Origin: Cypionkella sp.
GTDB taxonomy: Bacteria > Pseudomonadota > Alphaproteobacteria > Rhodobacterales > Rhodobacteraceae
Direction: 5' to 3'
Assembly: GCA_023255415.1 (NCBI GenBank)
Contig: JALRIN010000001.1
Location: 1-64,000, forward strand
DNA length: 64,000 nucleotides
Shown here: positions 33,905 through 42,087 of the stretch, in pieces
How positions within the stretch are numbered: the stretch's first letter is position 1
Layout of the letters: every line of letters starts with the position of its first letter
Notes under the pieces: generated by a model
What the model saw: only the letters and a program-made list of their open reading frames with translations
Told to the model about the DNA's origin: nothing
The model's database searches: none
Made by a program: the position numbers and the translations under genes

Positions 33905-34933
33905 ATGAAAGCCATCTTTGACGACCGCCAGTGGAAGCACCAACCGCGCCACTTTATGGCCAATGGCAAAACCCTGCCGAACCCCGAACAGGCCGAGCGG
34001 ATCGCCCGTTTGCTGGCCGGTGCTGCGGCTGCAGGCTGCACGGTTGCAGCGCCACAGGACGCAGGGCTTGGCCCGATTGCGGCGCTGCATTCGCCGGAAT
34101 ACCTGGTGTTCTTGCAGACCATTCACAGCCGTTGGCAGCGGATCGAGGGCGCGGGCGACGAGGTTATCCCCAATATCCACCCGATCAACCGCAGCGACAG
34201 CTATCCCAAATCGGCGGTGGGGCAGGCGGGCTATCATCAGGCTGATACGGCTTGTCCGATTGCGGCGGGCACTTGGGAGGCCGCCTATTGGTCGGCGCAA
34301 TCGGCGATCACCGGGGCAGATCTGCTGCTGGCGGGCGAAAAATCCGCCTATGTGCTGTCGCGCCCGCCGGGGCATCATGCCTTTGGCGATATGGCGGGCG
34401 GGTTTTGCTTTTTGAACAACGCGGCCATCGCGGCCGAGCGTCTGCGCGTCCAAGGCTTGCGGCCGGCGATTTTGGATGTGGATGTGCATCATGGCAATGG
34501 CACCCAAGGCATCTTTTACCGCCGCAAAGACGTGCTGACGGTGTCTATTCATGCCGACCCCGAGCGGTTTTATCCGTTCTTTTGGGGGCAGGCACATGAG
34601 CGCGGCGCGGGCGAGGGGTTGGGCTATAACCTGAACCTGCCCTTGGCGCGCGGCACGGCGGATGAGGCCTATCTGCAAACGCTGGCGGTGGCCTTGCAGC
34701 GGATCAAGGCCTTTGGCGCGGATGTGGTGGTTGTGGCGCTGGGGCTGGATGCCTTTATCGGTGATCCTTTCAAAGGACTTGCGATCACCGAGGCTGGTTT
34801 TGGCCGCATTGCGGCGGCAATTGCGGCGCTGGGCGTGCCTTGCCTGTTCGTGCAAGAGGGGGGGTATCTGTGTGACGAGCTGGCCGCGAACCTAACGGCG
34901 GTGCTGCGCGGGTTTGAAGAGGCTGCTGCCTAA
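33905..34933 (+). CDS. Histone deacetylase-family amidohydrolase, acetylpolyamine amidohydrolase-like
   Basis: A 342-residue zinc amidohydrolase of the HDAC superfamily. The catalytic His pair is in SRPPGHHAFGDMAGGFCFLN, and the zinc ligands are in DVDVHHGNGTQG (Asp, His) and GLDAFIGDPF (Asp). Bacterial members with this architecture deacetylate acetylpolyamines or other small N-acetyl amines. ATG 33905 with AAGGA 6 bases upstream is chosen over ATG 33899. It stands between the agl operon and a TRAP operon, with 87 and 460 base gaps, so it is probably a single-gene unit. Substrate inferred only. Confidence 0.87.
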   Translation: MKAIFDDRQWKHQPRHFMANGKTLPNPEQAERIARLLAGAAAAGCTVAAPQDAGLGPIAALHSPEYLVFLQTIHSRWQRIEGAGDEVIPNIHPINRSDSYPKSAVGQAGYHQADTACPIAAGTWEAAYWSAQSAITGADLLLAGEKSAYVLSRPPGHHAFGDMAGGFCFLNNAAIAAERLRVQGLRPAILDVDVHHGNGTQGIFYRRKDVLTVSIHADPERFYPFFWGQAHERGAGEGLGYNLNLPLARGTADEAYLQTLAVALQRIKAFGADVVVVALGLDAFIGDPFKGLAITEAGFGRIAAAIAALGVPCLFVQEGGYLCDELAANLTAVLRGFEEAAA

Positions 34934-35176
34934 ACCCCCGCCGCAGTGGCTGGAAAATTCGTCTGCCAAGCGGGCCTGCGCCAGACGATTTCACCACCAA
35001 TGCGCCGCGATTCCATCGCTTTGTTTTGCCGCGGTTTTCGGCGTTTCGAGCGGATCCGCCGATATAGAAAGTCAGATTAGGCAAAGTTGGCTTGGGTTTT
35101 TCGACGTAAAATTAGGCTAGCTGCCTGAATTATTGCAATAAATGTCGTGCAGGCCTTGGGGTGCGAAACTTTTATC

Positions 35177-35195
35177 TGGTAATTTATTTTTACCA
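35177..35195. promoter_or_regulatory. Candidate operator before the second TRAP operon
   Basis: TGGTAA (35177-35182) and TTACCA (35190-35195) form a perfect inverted repeat around a 7-base AT-rich centre, ending 1 base before the -35 box. The TGGT...ACCA form recalls GntR-family sites, but no regulator gene is adjacent. Confidence 0.45.
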
Positions 35196-35196
35196 A

Positions 35197-35225
35197 TTGT
35201 CCGATTGAGGATGCCTTGCTATAGT
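35197..35225 (+). promoter_or_regulatory. Sigma-70-type promoter of the second TRAP operon
   Basis: TTGTCC (35197-35202), 17-base spacer, TATAGT (35220-35225). This is the best-matching housekeeping promoter seen in the window and is correctly oriented for the TRAP-amidase genes. Confidence 0.6.
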
Positions 35226-35393
35226 TTTTACACGAAAAAGGCTGCACCTGTGATGCTCGGTCGATTGTAGCAAGACGTAAAGGGGTTTCTGGGGTCCAGA
35301 GGAGGGGTGCCAGAGATCTTCGTTTTGTGGATTGTTTCGGGCAGGAGCCTTGGAAGAGATCAACGACAAGACGACAACCCTGGGAGGCTATAC

Positions 35394-36518
35394 ATGACAA
35401 ATAAGTTATTCGACCGCCGGTCGTTTCTGAAGAAAACGGCTGTGCTGGGCGGCGGCGCTGCTGGCGTATTGGCGGCACCTGCTGTTCTGGCGCAGGCGCC
35501 AAAGGTTCTGAAAATGCAGACCTCGTGGTCGGCATCTGATATCTGGATGGATTTTGCCCGCCAGTACACAACCCGCGTTGAAGAAATGTCCGGTGGCCGT
35601 TTGACCATTGACCTGCTGCCAGCCGGTGCCGTTGTCGCGGCTTTTCAGGTCATGGACGCTGTCAGCGACGGCGTGATTGACGCGGCGCATTCGGTTTGCG
35701 CCTATTGGTACGGCAAGCACAAGGGCGCGTCCTTGTTCGGCACGGGCCCCGTTTTTGGCTGATCCTCGACCACCATGCTGTCGTGGTTCTATCAGGGCGG
35801 CGGTTTGCAGTTCTATAACGAACTGACCCAAGACATCCTTGGTTTGAACGTCCAAGGCTACCTTGGTTTCCCAATGTTCGCGCAGCCTTTGGGCTGGTTC
35901 AAGAACGAGGTCAACACCGTTGCTGACCTGCAGGGCCTGAAGTACCGCACCGTTGGCTTGGCGGCTGACCTGATGCAGGGCATGGGCATGTCGGTAGCGC
36001 AGCTTCCCGGCGGCGAGATTGTTCCCGCAATGGAGCGCGGCGTGATCGACGCCTTCGAGTTCAACAACCCATCGTCGGACATGCGTTTTGGCGCACAGGA
36101 CGTGGCAAAGAACTACTACCTGTCGTCCTATCACCAAGCCTCCGAGGCGTTTGAATTCATCTTCAACAAAGATGTGATGGCGGATCTGGACCCAGATCTG
36201 GCTGCGATCCTGAAGTACGGTGTTGAAGCGGCTTCGACTTCGAACACTGCACTTGCAATGGACAACTACTCGGCCGACTTGCAGAAGCTGATGAACGACG
36301 ATGGTGTTAAAGTTCACCGCACCTCGAAAGAGATCTTGGATGCCGAGATTTCCGGTTGGGACAAACTGATCCCCGACTTGGAAAAGGACGACTTCATGAA
36401 GCGCGTTCTGGACAGCCAGCGCGCTTGGGTCGAGCGTGTGTCTTACTACGAGCTGATGAACGCCCCTGACTTCGGTTTGGCTTACGAGCACTATTTCCCA
36501 GGCAAAGTTAAACTTTAA
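35394..36518 (+). pseudogene. TRAP transporter substrate-binding protein interrupted by one in-frame TGA
   Basis: A DctP-family binding protein that would be 374 codons long. It has a Tat-type signal (DRRSFLKKTAVLGGGAAG, then APAVLAQA) and normal DctP sequence on both sides of a TGA at codon 123 (35760-35762): GTGPVFG, stop, SSTTMLSWFYQGGG. The frame is the same before and after, with no deletion and no codon decay in the 250 residues that follow. One base change, for example TGG to TGA, explains it. A sequencing error, recent mutation or read-through are all possible. GGGAGG 7 bases before ATG 35394 is the ribosome site. First gene of a TRAP-amidase operon whose other genes are intact. Confidence 0.8.
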
Positions 36519-36541
36519 TCTGTCTGCGAAACGTCAATATG

Positions 36542-36566
36542 GTTCCGGCGTGCAATGCGCCGGAAC
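36542..36566 (+). terminator. Intercistronic hairpin after the TRAP binding-protein gene
   Basis: GTTCCGGCG (36542-36550) pairs perfectly with CGCCGGAAC (36558-36566) around a 7-base loop. There is no T run (TATTTAC follows), so it more likely protects the upstream mRNA or partly terminates than ends the operon. Confidence 0.65.
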
Positions 36567-36597
36567 TATTTACATCTAACAAGGTGGGGTTCCCGAA

Positions 36598-37182
36598 ATG
36601 GTCGGTATTATCCGATTTGCTGACGATCTGTCAGCATGGTTCGGCAAGGCGTTCGCCTGGCTGATTGTTCTGATGGCTTTCGGCACGGGGTGGAGCGTGT
36701 TCTCGCGCTATGTGTTGAACCATCCTCCAGCCTGGTCGCTTGATGTGTCGTTCATCGGCTATGGCGCGCTGTTCATGATGGGGGGCGCCTATACCCTGTC
36801 GCGCGGTGGCCATGTACGGGGCGATTTTATCTATCGCCTTTGGCAGCCCAGAACCCAAGCCAAGGTTGATCTGTTTCTTTACATCATCTTCTTTTTCCCC
36901 GGCGTAACTGCGCTGATCTTTTCGGGCTGGAAATATGCTTCGAAAAGCTGGGGCTACGGAGAGGTTTCAATCAACAGCCCCGCAGGTGTGCCGATCTATC
37001 AGTTCAAGATGGTGATGGTCGCAGCCGGTGTGTTGCTGTTTATTCAAGGTATTGGCCAGATTTGCCGCTGCCTGCACTGCATCCGTCACAATTATTGGAT
37101 CACGGCCCATGAGGACGTGTTTGAAACCGAGGAACTTCTTATGAAAAAGGCCGCAGAAGCCGAAACCGGGGGGCATGTATGA
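36598..37182 (+). CDS. TRAP transporter small permease (DctQ)
   Basis: A 194-residue membrane protein with four hydrophobic helices and the DctQ loop GGAYTLSRGGHVRGDFIYRL. The C-terminus has a 40-residue cytoplasmic tail with CRCLHC, which is longer than in the other two DctQ proteins here. ATG 36598 follows AAGGTGGGG. Its stop overlaps the dctM start (ATGA). Confidence 0.9.
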   Translation: MVGIIRFADDLSAWFGKAFAWLIVLMAFGTGWSVFSRYVLNHPPAWSLDVSFIGYGALFMMGGAYTLSRGGHVRGDFIYRLWQPRTQAKVDLFLYIIFFFPGVTALIFSGWKYASKSWGYGEVSINSPAGVPIYQFKMVMVAAGVLLFIQGIGQICRCLHCIRHNYWITAHEDVFETEELLMKKAAEAETGGHV

Positions 37183-38597
37183 CCGATCCGCAAATTGCGA
37201 TCATGATGTTGGGTCTCTTCATCGTGATCGTGTTCCTTGGCTTCCCAATCGCATTCACCTTGATGGCGATGGGCATTGGCTTTGGCTATTACGCCTATTT
37301 CGACCCCGCGCGGATGTGGCGCGCCTTTGACCGGCTGGACGAGACTGCAAGCTGGTGGGAAAGCACCTCGCAATGGGTAAACGGGTTTTTCAACAATCGA
37401 ATATTCGATTTGTTTATCAACCAGACCTATTCGGTGATGTCGAACGAAGTGCTGACCGCGATCCCCTTGTTCTTGTTCATGGGCTATATCGTTGAACGCG
37501 CCAATATCGTCGACCGTTTGTTCACCACCCTGAACATCGCCTCCAAGAACGTTCCGGGCTCGATGGGTGTTGCTGCGCTGTTCACCTGCGCTTTGTTTGC
37601 AACTGCGACCGGTATCGTTGGCGCAGTGGTGACCTTGATGGGCCTTCTGGCCCTGCCGGCGATGCTGAAAGCCCGCTACGACCCTTCTTTCGCGGCAGGG
37701 ATCATCTGCGCAGGCGGCACGCTTGGCATTCTAATCCCACCCTCTATCATGTTGATCGTTTATGCGGCAGCCTCGGGCGTCTCGATCGTGAAGCTTTACG
37801 TCGGCGCTTTGCTGCCCGGCCTGACGCTGGTTGGTCTTTATCTTGTCTATATCGTTGGCCGCTCGATCCTGCAGCCGTCGGTCGCACCACGCCCTTCGGA
37901 TGAGGAAGTGCCGGATGTGCCGCGCGGCAAGTTGCTGATGATGATCATGACCTCGTTCTTCCCCTTGGCCTTCTTGATCCTGTCGGTGCTTGGCTCGATC
38001 TTGTTTGGTTTGGCAACCCCGTCCGAGGCGGCTTCGATCGGCGCGCTTGGTGGTATCTTTCTGGCATTTGCCTATAAGGCGATGACCTGGCAGCGGATGC
38101 GCGAAAGCGTCTATCTGACGGTGCGCACAACCGCCATGGTGTGCTGGCTTTTCGTGGGCTCTTACACCTTTAGCTCGGTGTTCAGCTATCTGGGCGGCGA
38201 ACAGGTGGTGGCGAATTTTGTTACCGGTCTGAACCTGTCTCCGCTGGAATTCCTGTTGGTGGCTCAGCTGATCATCTTTTTGCTGGGTTGGCCGTTGGAA
38301 TGGTCCGAGATCATCATCATCTTCGTGCCAATCTTCCTGCCTTTGCTGCCGCATTTTGGCATCGATCCGTTGTTCTTCGGCATCCTTGTGGCGCTGAACC
38401 TGCAAACGTCCTTCCTCACTCCGCCGATGGCCATGTCTGCCTATTACCTAAAAGGCATAGCCCCGCCAGAGCTGAAGCTGACGCAAATCTTCAGCGGCGT
38501 GATGCCTTTCCTGGGCTGCGTGTTCTTGTGCATGCTCTTGATGTATGTGTTCCCCGAGATCGTGTTCTACCTGCCGCGTGTGCTTTATGGCAGCTAA
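37179..38597 (+). CDS. TRAP transporter large permease (DctM)
   Basis: A 472-residue permease with about twelve to thirteen hydrophobic segments. Family motifs: ICAGGTLGILIPPSIMLIVYA and FLTPPMAMSAYYLKGIAPPE. An inserted loop of about 45 residues after helix 1 (FDRLDETASWWESTSQWVNG) is common in the subgroup that transports larger or less polar acids. Its stop overlaps the amidase start by 11 bases, tying transport to the enzyme. Confidence 0.92.
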   Translation: MTDPQIAIMMLGLFIVIVFLGFPIAFTLMAMGIGFGYYAYFDPARMWRAFDRLDETASWWESTSQWVNGFFNNRIFDLFINQTYSVMSNEVLTAIPLFLFMGYIVERANIVDRLFTTLNIASKNVPGSMGVAALFTCALFATATGIVGAVVTLMGLLALPAMLKARYDPSFAAGIICAGGTLGILIPPSIMLIVYAAASGVSIVKLYVGALLPGLTLVGLYLVYIVGRSILQPSVAPRPSDEEVPDVPRGKLLMMIMTSFFPLAFLILSVLGSILFGLATPSEAASIGALGGIFLAFAYKAMTWQRMRESVYLTVRTTAMVCWLFVGSYTFSSVFSYLGGEQVVANFVTGLNLSPLEFLLVAQLIIFLLGWPLEWSEIIIIFVPIFLPLLPHFGIDPLFFGILVALNLQTSFLTPPMAMSAYYLKGIAPPELKLTQIFSGVMPFLGCVFLCMLLMYVFPEIVFYLPRVLYGS

Positions 38598-39972
38598 TGC
38601 ACCCAAATGGACCCCGCCGCGTGCGGCGGGGTCTGTGCCTATCGTAGCACTTTCGGCGCTTGAGCTGCGCGACCGCATTGCCTCGGGCGAGCTGCGTGCC
38701 GAACAAGTCGCCGAAGCCTATCTTGAACAGATCCGTCTGCGCGAACCGCAGGTGCAGGCCTTTGCGTGGCATGACCCCGCCTTTGTGATGTATCAGGCCA
38801 CCGAGGCCGACCGCTTTCGCGGTGCGGGCCGCCCGATTGGTCCGCTGCACGGGGTGCCGATTGCACTGAAAGACATCATCGATACCGCGCGCATTCCGAC
38901 CGAAAACGGCGCAGCACTCGACAAGGGCCGTGTGCCGTCGAAAGACGCGGTGATTGTGGCGCGGCTGAAACAGGCTGGTGCGATTATCTTGGGCAAGACC
39001 GTGACGACCGAGCTTGCCTTTCTTGCCCCTGGTGTCACCACCAACCCCGTAAACGCCGCCCATACGCCCGGAGGGTCTTCGCAGGGCTCTGCCGCGGCGG
39101 TTGCGGCCTTTATGGCACCGCTTGCGGTTGGCACGCAGACCGGCGGGTCGATCATTCGGCCCGCGTCGTTTTGCGGTGTGGTTGGGTTTAAACCGACCTT
39201 TGGCGCGATTGCGCGCACTGGCATTCTGCCGCAGTCGCAAACCTTGGACACGGTTGGGGTTTTTGCGCGCAGTGCCGCGGATGCAGCCCTGCTTGCAGAG
39301 GTGCTTTACGGGGCAGATGCGGGCGACCCCCAATCGGTGGCAGGGCCGTTCCCGCGCCTGTTGGATCTGACCCTGACGCCGCCGCCTGTAGCCCCTACTT
39401 TTGCGTTTTTGCGCCCGCTTGGCTGGGATCAGGCCGATCCGCAGCTGCATGCAGCCTTTGCCGAGCTGACTGAAGCCCTGGGCGAGCGGTGCTTTGAGAT
39501 CGAGTTGCCCGAAGATTTTGCCCGTGGCAATGCCATGCGCGAAGTGATCAATTTTGCCGAAATGGCGCGGGCCTATTATCGCTATGGCCAAGCCTCTGAT
39601 CTGCTGGCACCCGAAACGCTTGAGGCGCTGAAAAAGGGCAATGCCACCATGGCGCGCGATTATCTGGCGGCACTGGATTGGCAGCGGGTGTTGTCAGGCG
39701 GCTTGGATAAGGTGTTCGAGCGGGCTGACGTCATTCTGACGCCCGCCGCTTTGGGGCCCGCGCCTGCGGGTCTTGGCAGCACAGGCAGCGCTGTTTTCAA
39801 CGGGCTGTGGAGCCTTTTGGGCACGCCAGCGGTGACGGTGCCGCTGTTCGAGACAGAAGAAGGTTTGCCGATGGGGGTGCAGCTTGTCGCCGCCCGTCAC
39901 ATGGATGGACGCTTGCTGCGGTCTGCGCGGTGGTTGACAGAATGGGCCCAAGGCCATGAGGGAGAGAATTGA
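38587..39972 (+). CDS. Amidase (amidase signature family)
   Basis: A 461-residue hydrolase with the Ser-cisSer-Lys triad in place: Lys in PIALKDIIDTARIPTE, the cis-Ser and nucleophile Ser in GGSSQGSAAAVAA and TGGSIIRPASFCG, all in the Gly/Ser-rich signature. It hydrolyses a C-N bond of an amide to acid and ammonia. ATG 38587 overlaps the dctM stop; translation is coupled, so the TRAP ligand is probably an amide or its product, as inference. Not GatA: the gatCB genes are absent and the insert pattern differs. Confidence 0.88.
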   Translation: MAANAPKWTPPRAAGSVPIVALSALELRDRIASGELRAEQVAEAYLEQIRLREPQVQAFAWHDPAFVMYQATEADRFRGAGRPIGPLHGVPIALKDIIDTARIPTENGAALDKGRVPSKDAVIVARLKQAGAIILGKTVTTELAFLAPGVTTNPVNAAHTPGGSSQGSAAAVAAFMAPLAVGTQTGGSIIRPASFCGVVGFKPTFGAIARTGILPQSQTLDTVGVFARSAADAALLAEVLYGADAGDPQSVAGPFPRLLDLTLTPPPVAPTFAFLRPLGWDQADPQLHAAFAELTEALGERCFEIELPEDFARGNAMREVINFAEMARAYYRYGQASDLLAPETLEALKKGNATMARDYLAALDWQRVLSGGLDKVFERADVILTPAALGPAPAGLGSTGSAVFNGLWSLLGTPAVTVPLFETEEGLPMGVQLVAARHMDGRLLRSARWLTEWAQGHEGEN

Positions 39973-39973
39973 T

Positions 39974-40135
39974 ATGAAAAAGGTGATGGCTTTCGCGGCT
40001 TTGGCCGCGATCATCGGGTTTTTGGCGATCCTTGGCTATCGGGTGCCGTCGCTGGATCTGGTTTTGGTCTTGGTGCTGACCCTTGGTCTGACTGCCTATG
40101 ACATGGTGACCTCGGCGCTCCGCGACACGGAATAG
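39974..40135 (+). CDS. Small two-helix membrane protein (53 residues)
   Basis: ATG 39974 starts 1 base after the amidase stop, with GGAGAG upstream, and reads 53 residues to TAG. Two hydrophobic helices (about residues 5-21 and 27-43) are linked by GYRVPSLD, with a polar DMVTSALRDTE end. It is in the same operon as the TRAP and amidase genes and is followed by a terminator. No family recognised; its placement and ribosome site argue that it is real. Confidence 0.65.
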   Translation: MKKVMAFAALAAIIGFLAILGYRVPSLDLVLVLVLTLGLTAYDMVTSALRDTE

Positions 40136-40148
40136 CAGCTAAACCCTT

Positions 40149-40180
40149 CGCCTGTCCCGCGTGAAACTGCGGGGCAGGCG
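40149..40180. terminator. Bidirectional hairpin between convergent operons
   Basis: CGCCTGTCCCGC (40149-40160) pairs with GCGGGGCAGGCG (40169-40180) with one T-G pair and an 8-base loop. It separates the TRAP-amidase operon from the minus-strand oxidoreductase. T-rich tails are weak on both sides. Confidence 0.65.
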
Positions 40181-40196
40181 GCAGGCTTGGCGTGAT

Positions 40197-41228
40197 TTAG
40201 CCAAGGTTAATGATGATCTTGCCGGGGTTTTCGGCAGCCTTCAGCGCGCGAAACGCCTCTGCCGCCTGCGCCAGCGGATAGCGTCCGGCGATGATTGGGC
40301 GGATGCCCAAAGCCTCCATCGCCTGCATCATGGTTTCCATCATCGCCCGCGATCCGACAACGATCCCCTCCATGCGGATTTTTGGCCCGATGATCTGGCG
40401 GATGCTGACCTTGGCCTCGGTGCCGCCCACAAAACCGATGATACCGACAAAGCCGTTAAAGGCGCATGCGTCCAAAGACTGCGACAGGGTGTGGCCGGTG
40501 GTCTCGACCACGATCTCGACGCCCTTGCCGTCGGTTGCCGCGCGCACGGCGGCGGCCCAATTCGGCGTCTCGCGGTAGTTCACCACATGATCGGCGCCCA
40601 AGCCCCGCAGCATCTCGGCCTTTTCCGGGGTCGAGGTCAGCGCCACAACCCGCGCGCCCAAGGCCTTGGCAAATTGCAGCGCAAACAGCGCCACGCCGCC
40701 GGTGCCTTGTGTCAGCACGGTCTTGCCCGCAGCCACACCGCCGGTTTGTAGGCAGTGCCAAGCGGTCAGCGCTGCAATCGGCATGGTGGCTGCTTCTTCA
40801 TCACTCAGGCCCGCAGGCGCTGCAACGGCGTCTTCGGCGGGCACCGCGACATAGTCTTGCAACACCCCCGTCATCGGTGCGCCAAGGGTTTTGGTTTTGC
40901 GCTGTTCTTGCGTCAAAAGCCCGTCGCGCCAGCCCTGGATATAGCAAGGGATCACCCGATCCCCGAGCGCAAAGCGCGTCACGCCTTCGCCCAGCTCGAC
41001 CACCGTGCCCACGCAATCCGAGGCTGGCACATAGGGCAGGGCAAGGTCTGGGAAATACGCCCCCGTCACAATCGACAGATCGCGGTAGTTCAGGCTGGCG
41101 GCGCTCACCTTTAGCACAATCTCGCCCGGTTTCGCGCGCGGCCGTGGCACCTGCACCATTTGCAGCGCGTCGATTGAAAAGGCCGTAGCCTGCATTGCGT
41201 TCATCTGATCTGGGGCTTGGTGGGGCAT
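40197..41228 (-). CDS. MDR-family NAD(P)-dependent alcohol dehydrogenase/quinone oxidoreductase
   Basis: A 343-residue medium-chain dehydrogenase/reductase. A GroES-like N-terminal domain has SAASLNYRDLSIVTG, which has no zinc-ligand Cys and resembles the zinc-free quinone oxidoreductase branch. The Rossmann motif is LTQGTGGVALFALQFAKALG, and the conserved GADHVVNYRETPNW follows. Its start lies 21 bases after the matR-like stop, so the two are probably one transcript. The substrate is not known; a link to malonate metabolism is only positional. Confidence 0.85.
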   Translation of the reverse strand: MPHQAPDQMNAMQATAFSIDALQMVQVPRPRAKPGEIVLKVSAASLNYRDLSIVTGAYFPDLALPYVPASDCVGTVVELGEGVTRFALGDRVIPCYIQGWRDGLLTQEQRKTKTLGAPMTGVLQDYVAVPAEDAVAAPAGLSDEEAATMPIAALTAWHCLQTGGVAAGKTVLTQGTGGVALFALQFAKALGARVVALTSTPEKAEMLRGLGADHVVNYRETPNWAAAVRAATDGKGVEIVVETTGHTLSQSLDACAFNGFVGIIGFVGGTEAKVSIRQIIGPKIRMEGIVVGSRAMMETMMQAMEALGIRPIIAGRYPLAQAAEAFRALKAAENPGKIIINLG

Positions 41229-41249
41229 GGTTTTCGGTCCTATCTGGGG

Positions 41250-41915
41250 TTAGGCGGCGTGGCCGGCCTGCGTGCGCGAAAGCGTGGCAAGAAGATCGGC
41301 GAAACGGTCGCCTTGGATCGAGACATGGCCACGCATCGCAGCGGCGGCGGCATTCGAATCACCCGATTTGATCGCGGTGACGATGGTTTCATGTTCCTCA
41401 AGCGAGGACGCCATCCGATCGCGCGCGCGCAACTGCAGGCGGCGATAGGCCTGCAGCCGCTTTTGTAGCCGATCAATCTCGCCGTGCAAAAAGCCGTTGC
41501 CGCCGATGCTGCGGATTGCTGCGTGAAACTTTTCATTGGCATAGTAATAGGCGTCGCTGTCGCCCGAACCTGCGGCCTGCGCGCAGGCGCGGTGCAGCGC
41601 TGTCAGGTCCTGCACATCCAAAGCCGTGGCGCGGCGGGCACAGTTGCGGGCACAAAGCGATTCAAGTTCGGCAATGACTTCAAACATTTCGCTGAGTTTT
41701 TGTGGCCCCACCTCGGCTGCAAAGGCACCCCGGCGCGGGATATGTTCGACAAGTCCTGTGGCTGCCAGTTGAAACAGGGCCTGCCGAATCGGCGTGCGCG
41801 AGACGTTGAATTCATGCGCAAGGGCTGCTTCGTCCAACCGCTCGCCCGGTCGGATCATGCCGGTCAGAATGCGGTCTTCCAGGGCGTCGCGCAGGCTTGT
41901 TTCGGATTTTGTCAT
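41250..41915 (-). CDS. matR: GntR-family (FCD) regulator, probably MatR
   Basis: A 221-residue FadR-type GntR regulator: an N-terminal winged helix (LDEAALAHEFNVSRTPIRQALFQL) and a C-terminal helical FCD ligand domain with the metal-site pattern (CAQAAGSGDSDAYYYANEKFH, a His near RSIGG, and HETIV). It is divergent from the malonate TRAP and mat enzyme genes, with a TTGTATACAA palindrome in the gap. In Rhizobium, MatR controls malonate genes through a site containing TTGTATAC. Malonate or malonyl-CoA is the expected effector. Confidence 0.85.
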   Translation of the reverse strand: MTKSETSLRDALEDRILTGMIRPGERLDEAALAHEFNVSRTPIRQALFQLAATGLVEHIPRRGAFAAEVGPQKLSEMFEVIAELESLCARNCARRATALDVQDLTALHRACAQAAGSGDSDAYYYANEKFHAAIRSIGGNGFLHGEIDRLQKRLQAYRRLQLRARDRMASSLEEHETIVTAIKSGDSNAAAAAMRGHVSIQGDRFADLLATLSRTQAGHAA

Positions 41916-41976
41916 GATCGGTCAGCCTCCTGTAAAGACGGCATATCTCAAGACTTGCGATACCAAAAGTAATTTC

Positions 41977-41986
41977 TTGTATACAA
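41977..41986. promoter_or_regulatory. MatR-type operator between matR and matP
   Basis: TTGTATACAA is a perfect palindrome inside TCTTGTATACAAT. It matches my memory of the Rhizobium MatR site (TCTTGTATACACGATA). It overlaps a possible -10 region of the rightward promoter (TTGCGA at 41955-41960 lies about 17-19 bases upstream), so binding could block both directions. Confidence 0.7.
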
Positions 41987-42087
41987 TTTATTTGCGCTGG
42001 GACACATGCAATGTTACCGATTTCGGGTAGCCGGCATTTCTGGAGGGGAATCTTGGCTGGTATTTTTGTTCTTGGGAGGGAACCACT

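Larger units (their letters stand above)
34934..35393. other. 460-base intergenic region before the second TRAP operon
   Basis: No convincing gene. The first 120 bases are GC-rich and featureless; 35100-35250 is AT-rich and holds a 12-base palindrome TTATTGCAATAA (35130-35141), an inverted repeat TGGTAA-N7-TTACCA and a good promoter (listed separately). About 140 bases of leader follow before the binding-protein gene. Confidence 0.7.

Noticed and set aside
35760..35762. TGA as selenocysteine or recoded sense codon
   Set aside because: DctP proteins have no redox Cys or Sec at this place, no SECIS-like stem was seen directly after it, and TGA ends many other genes here.
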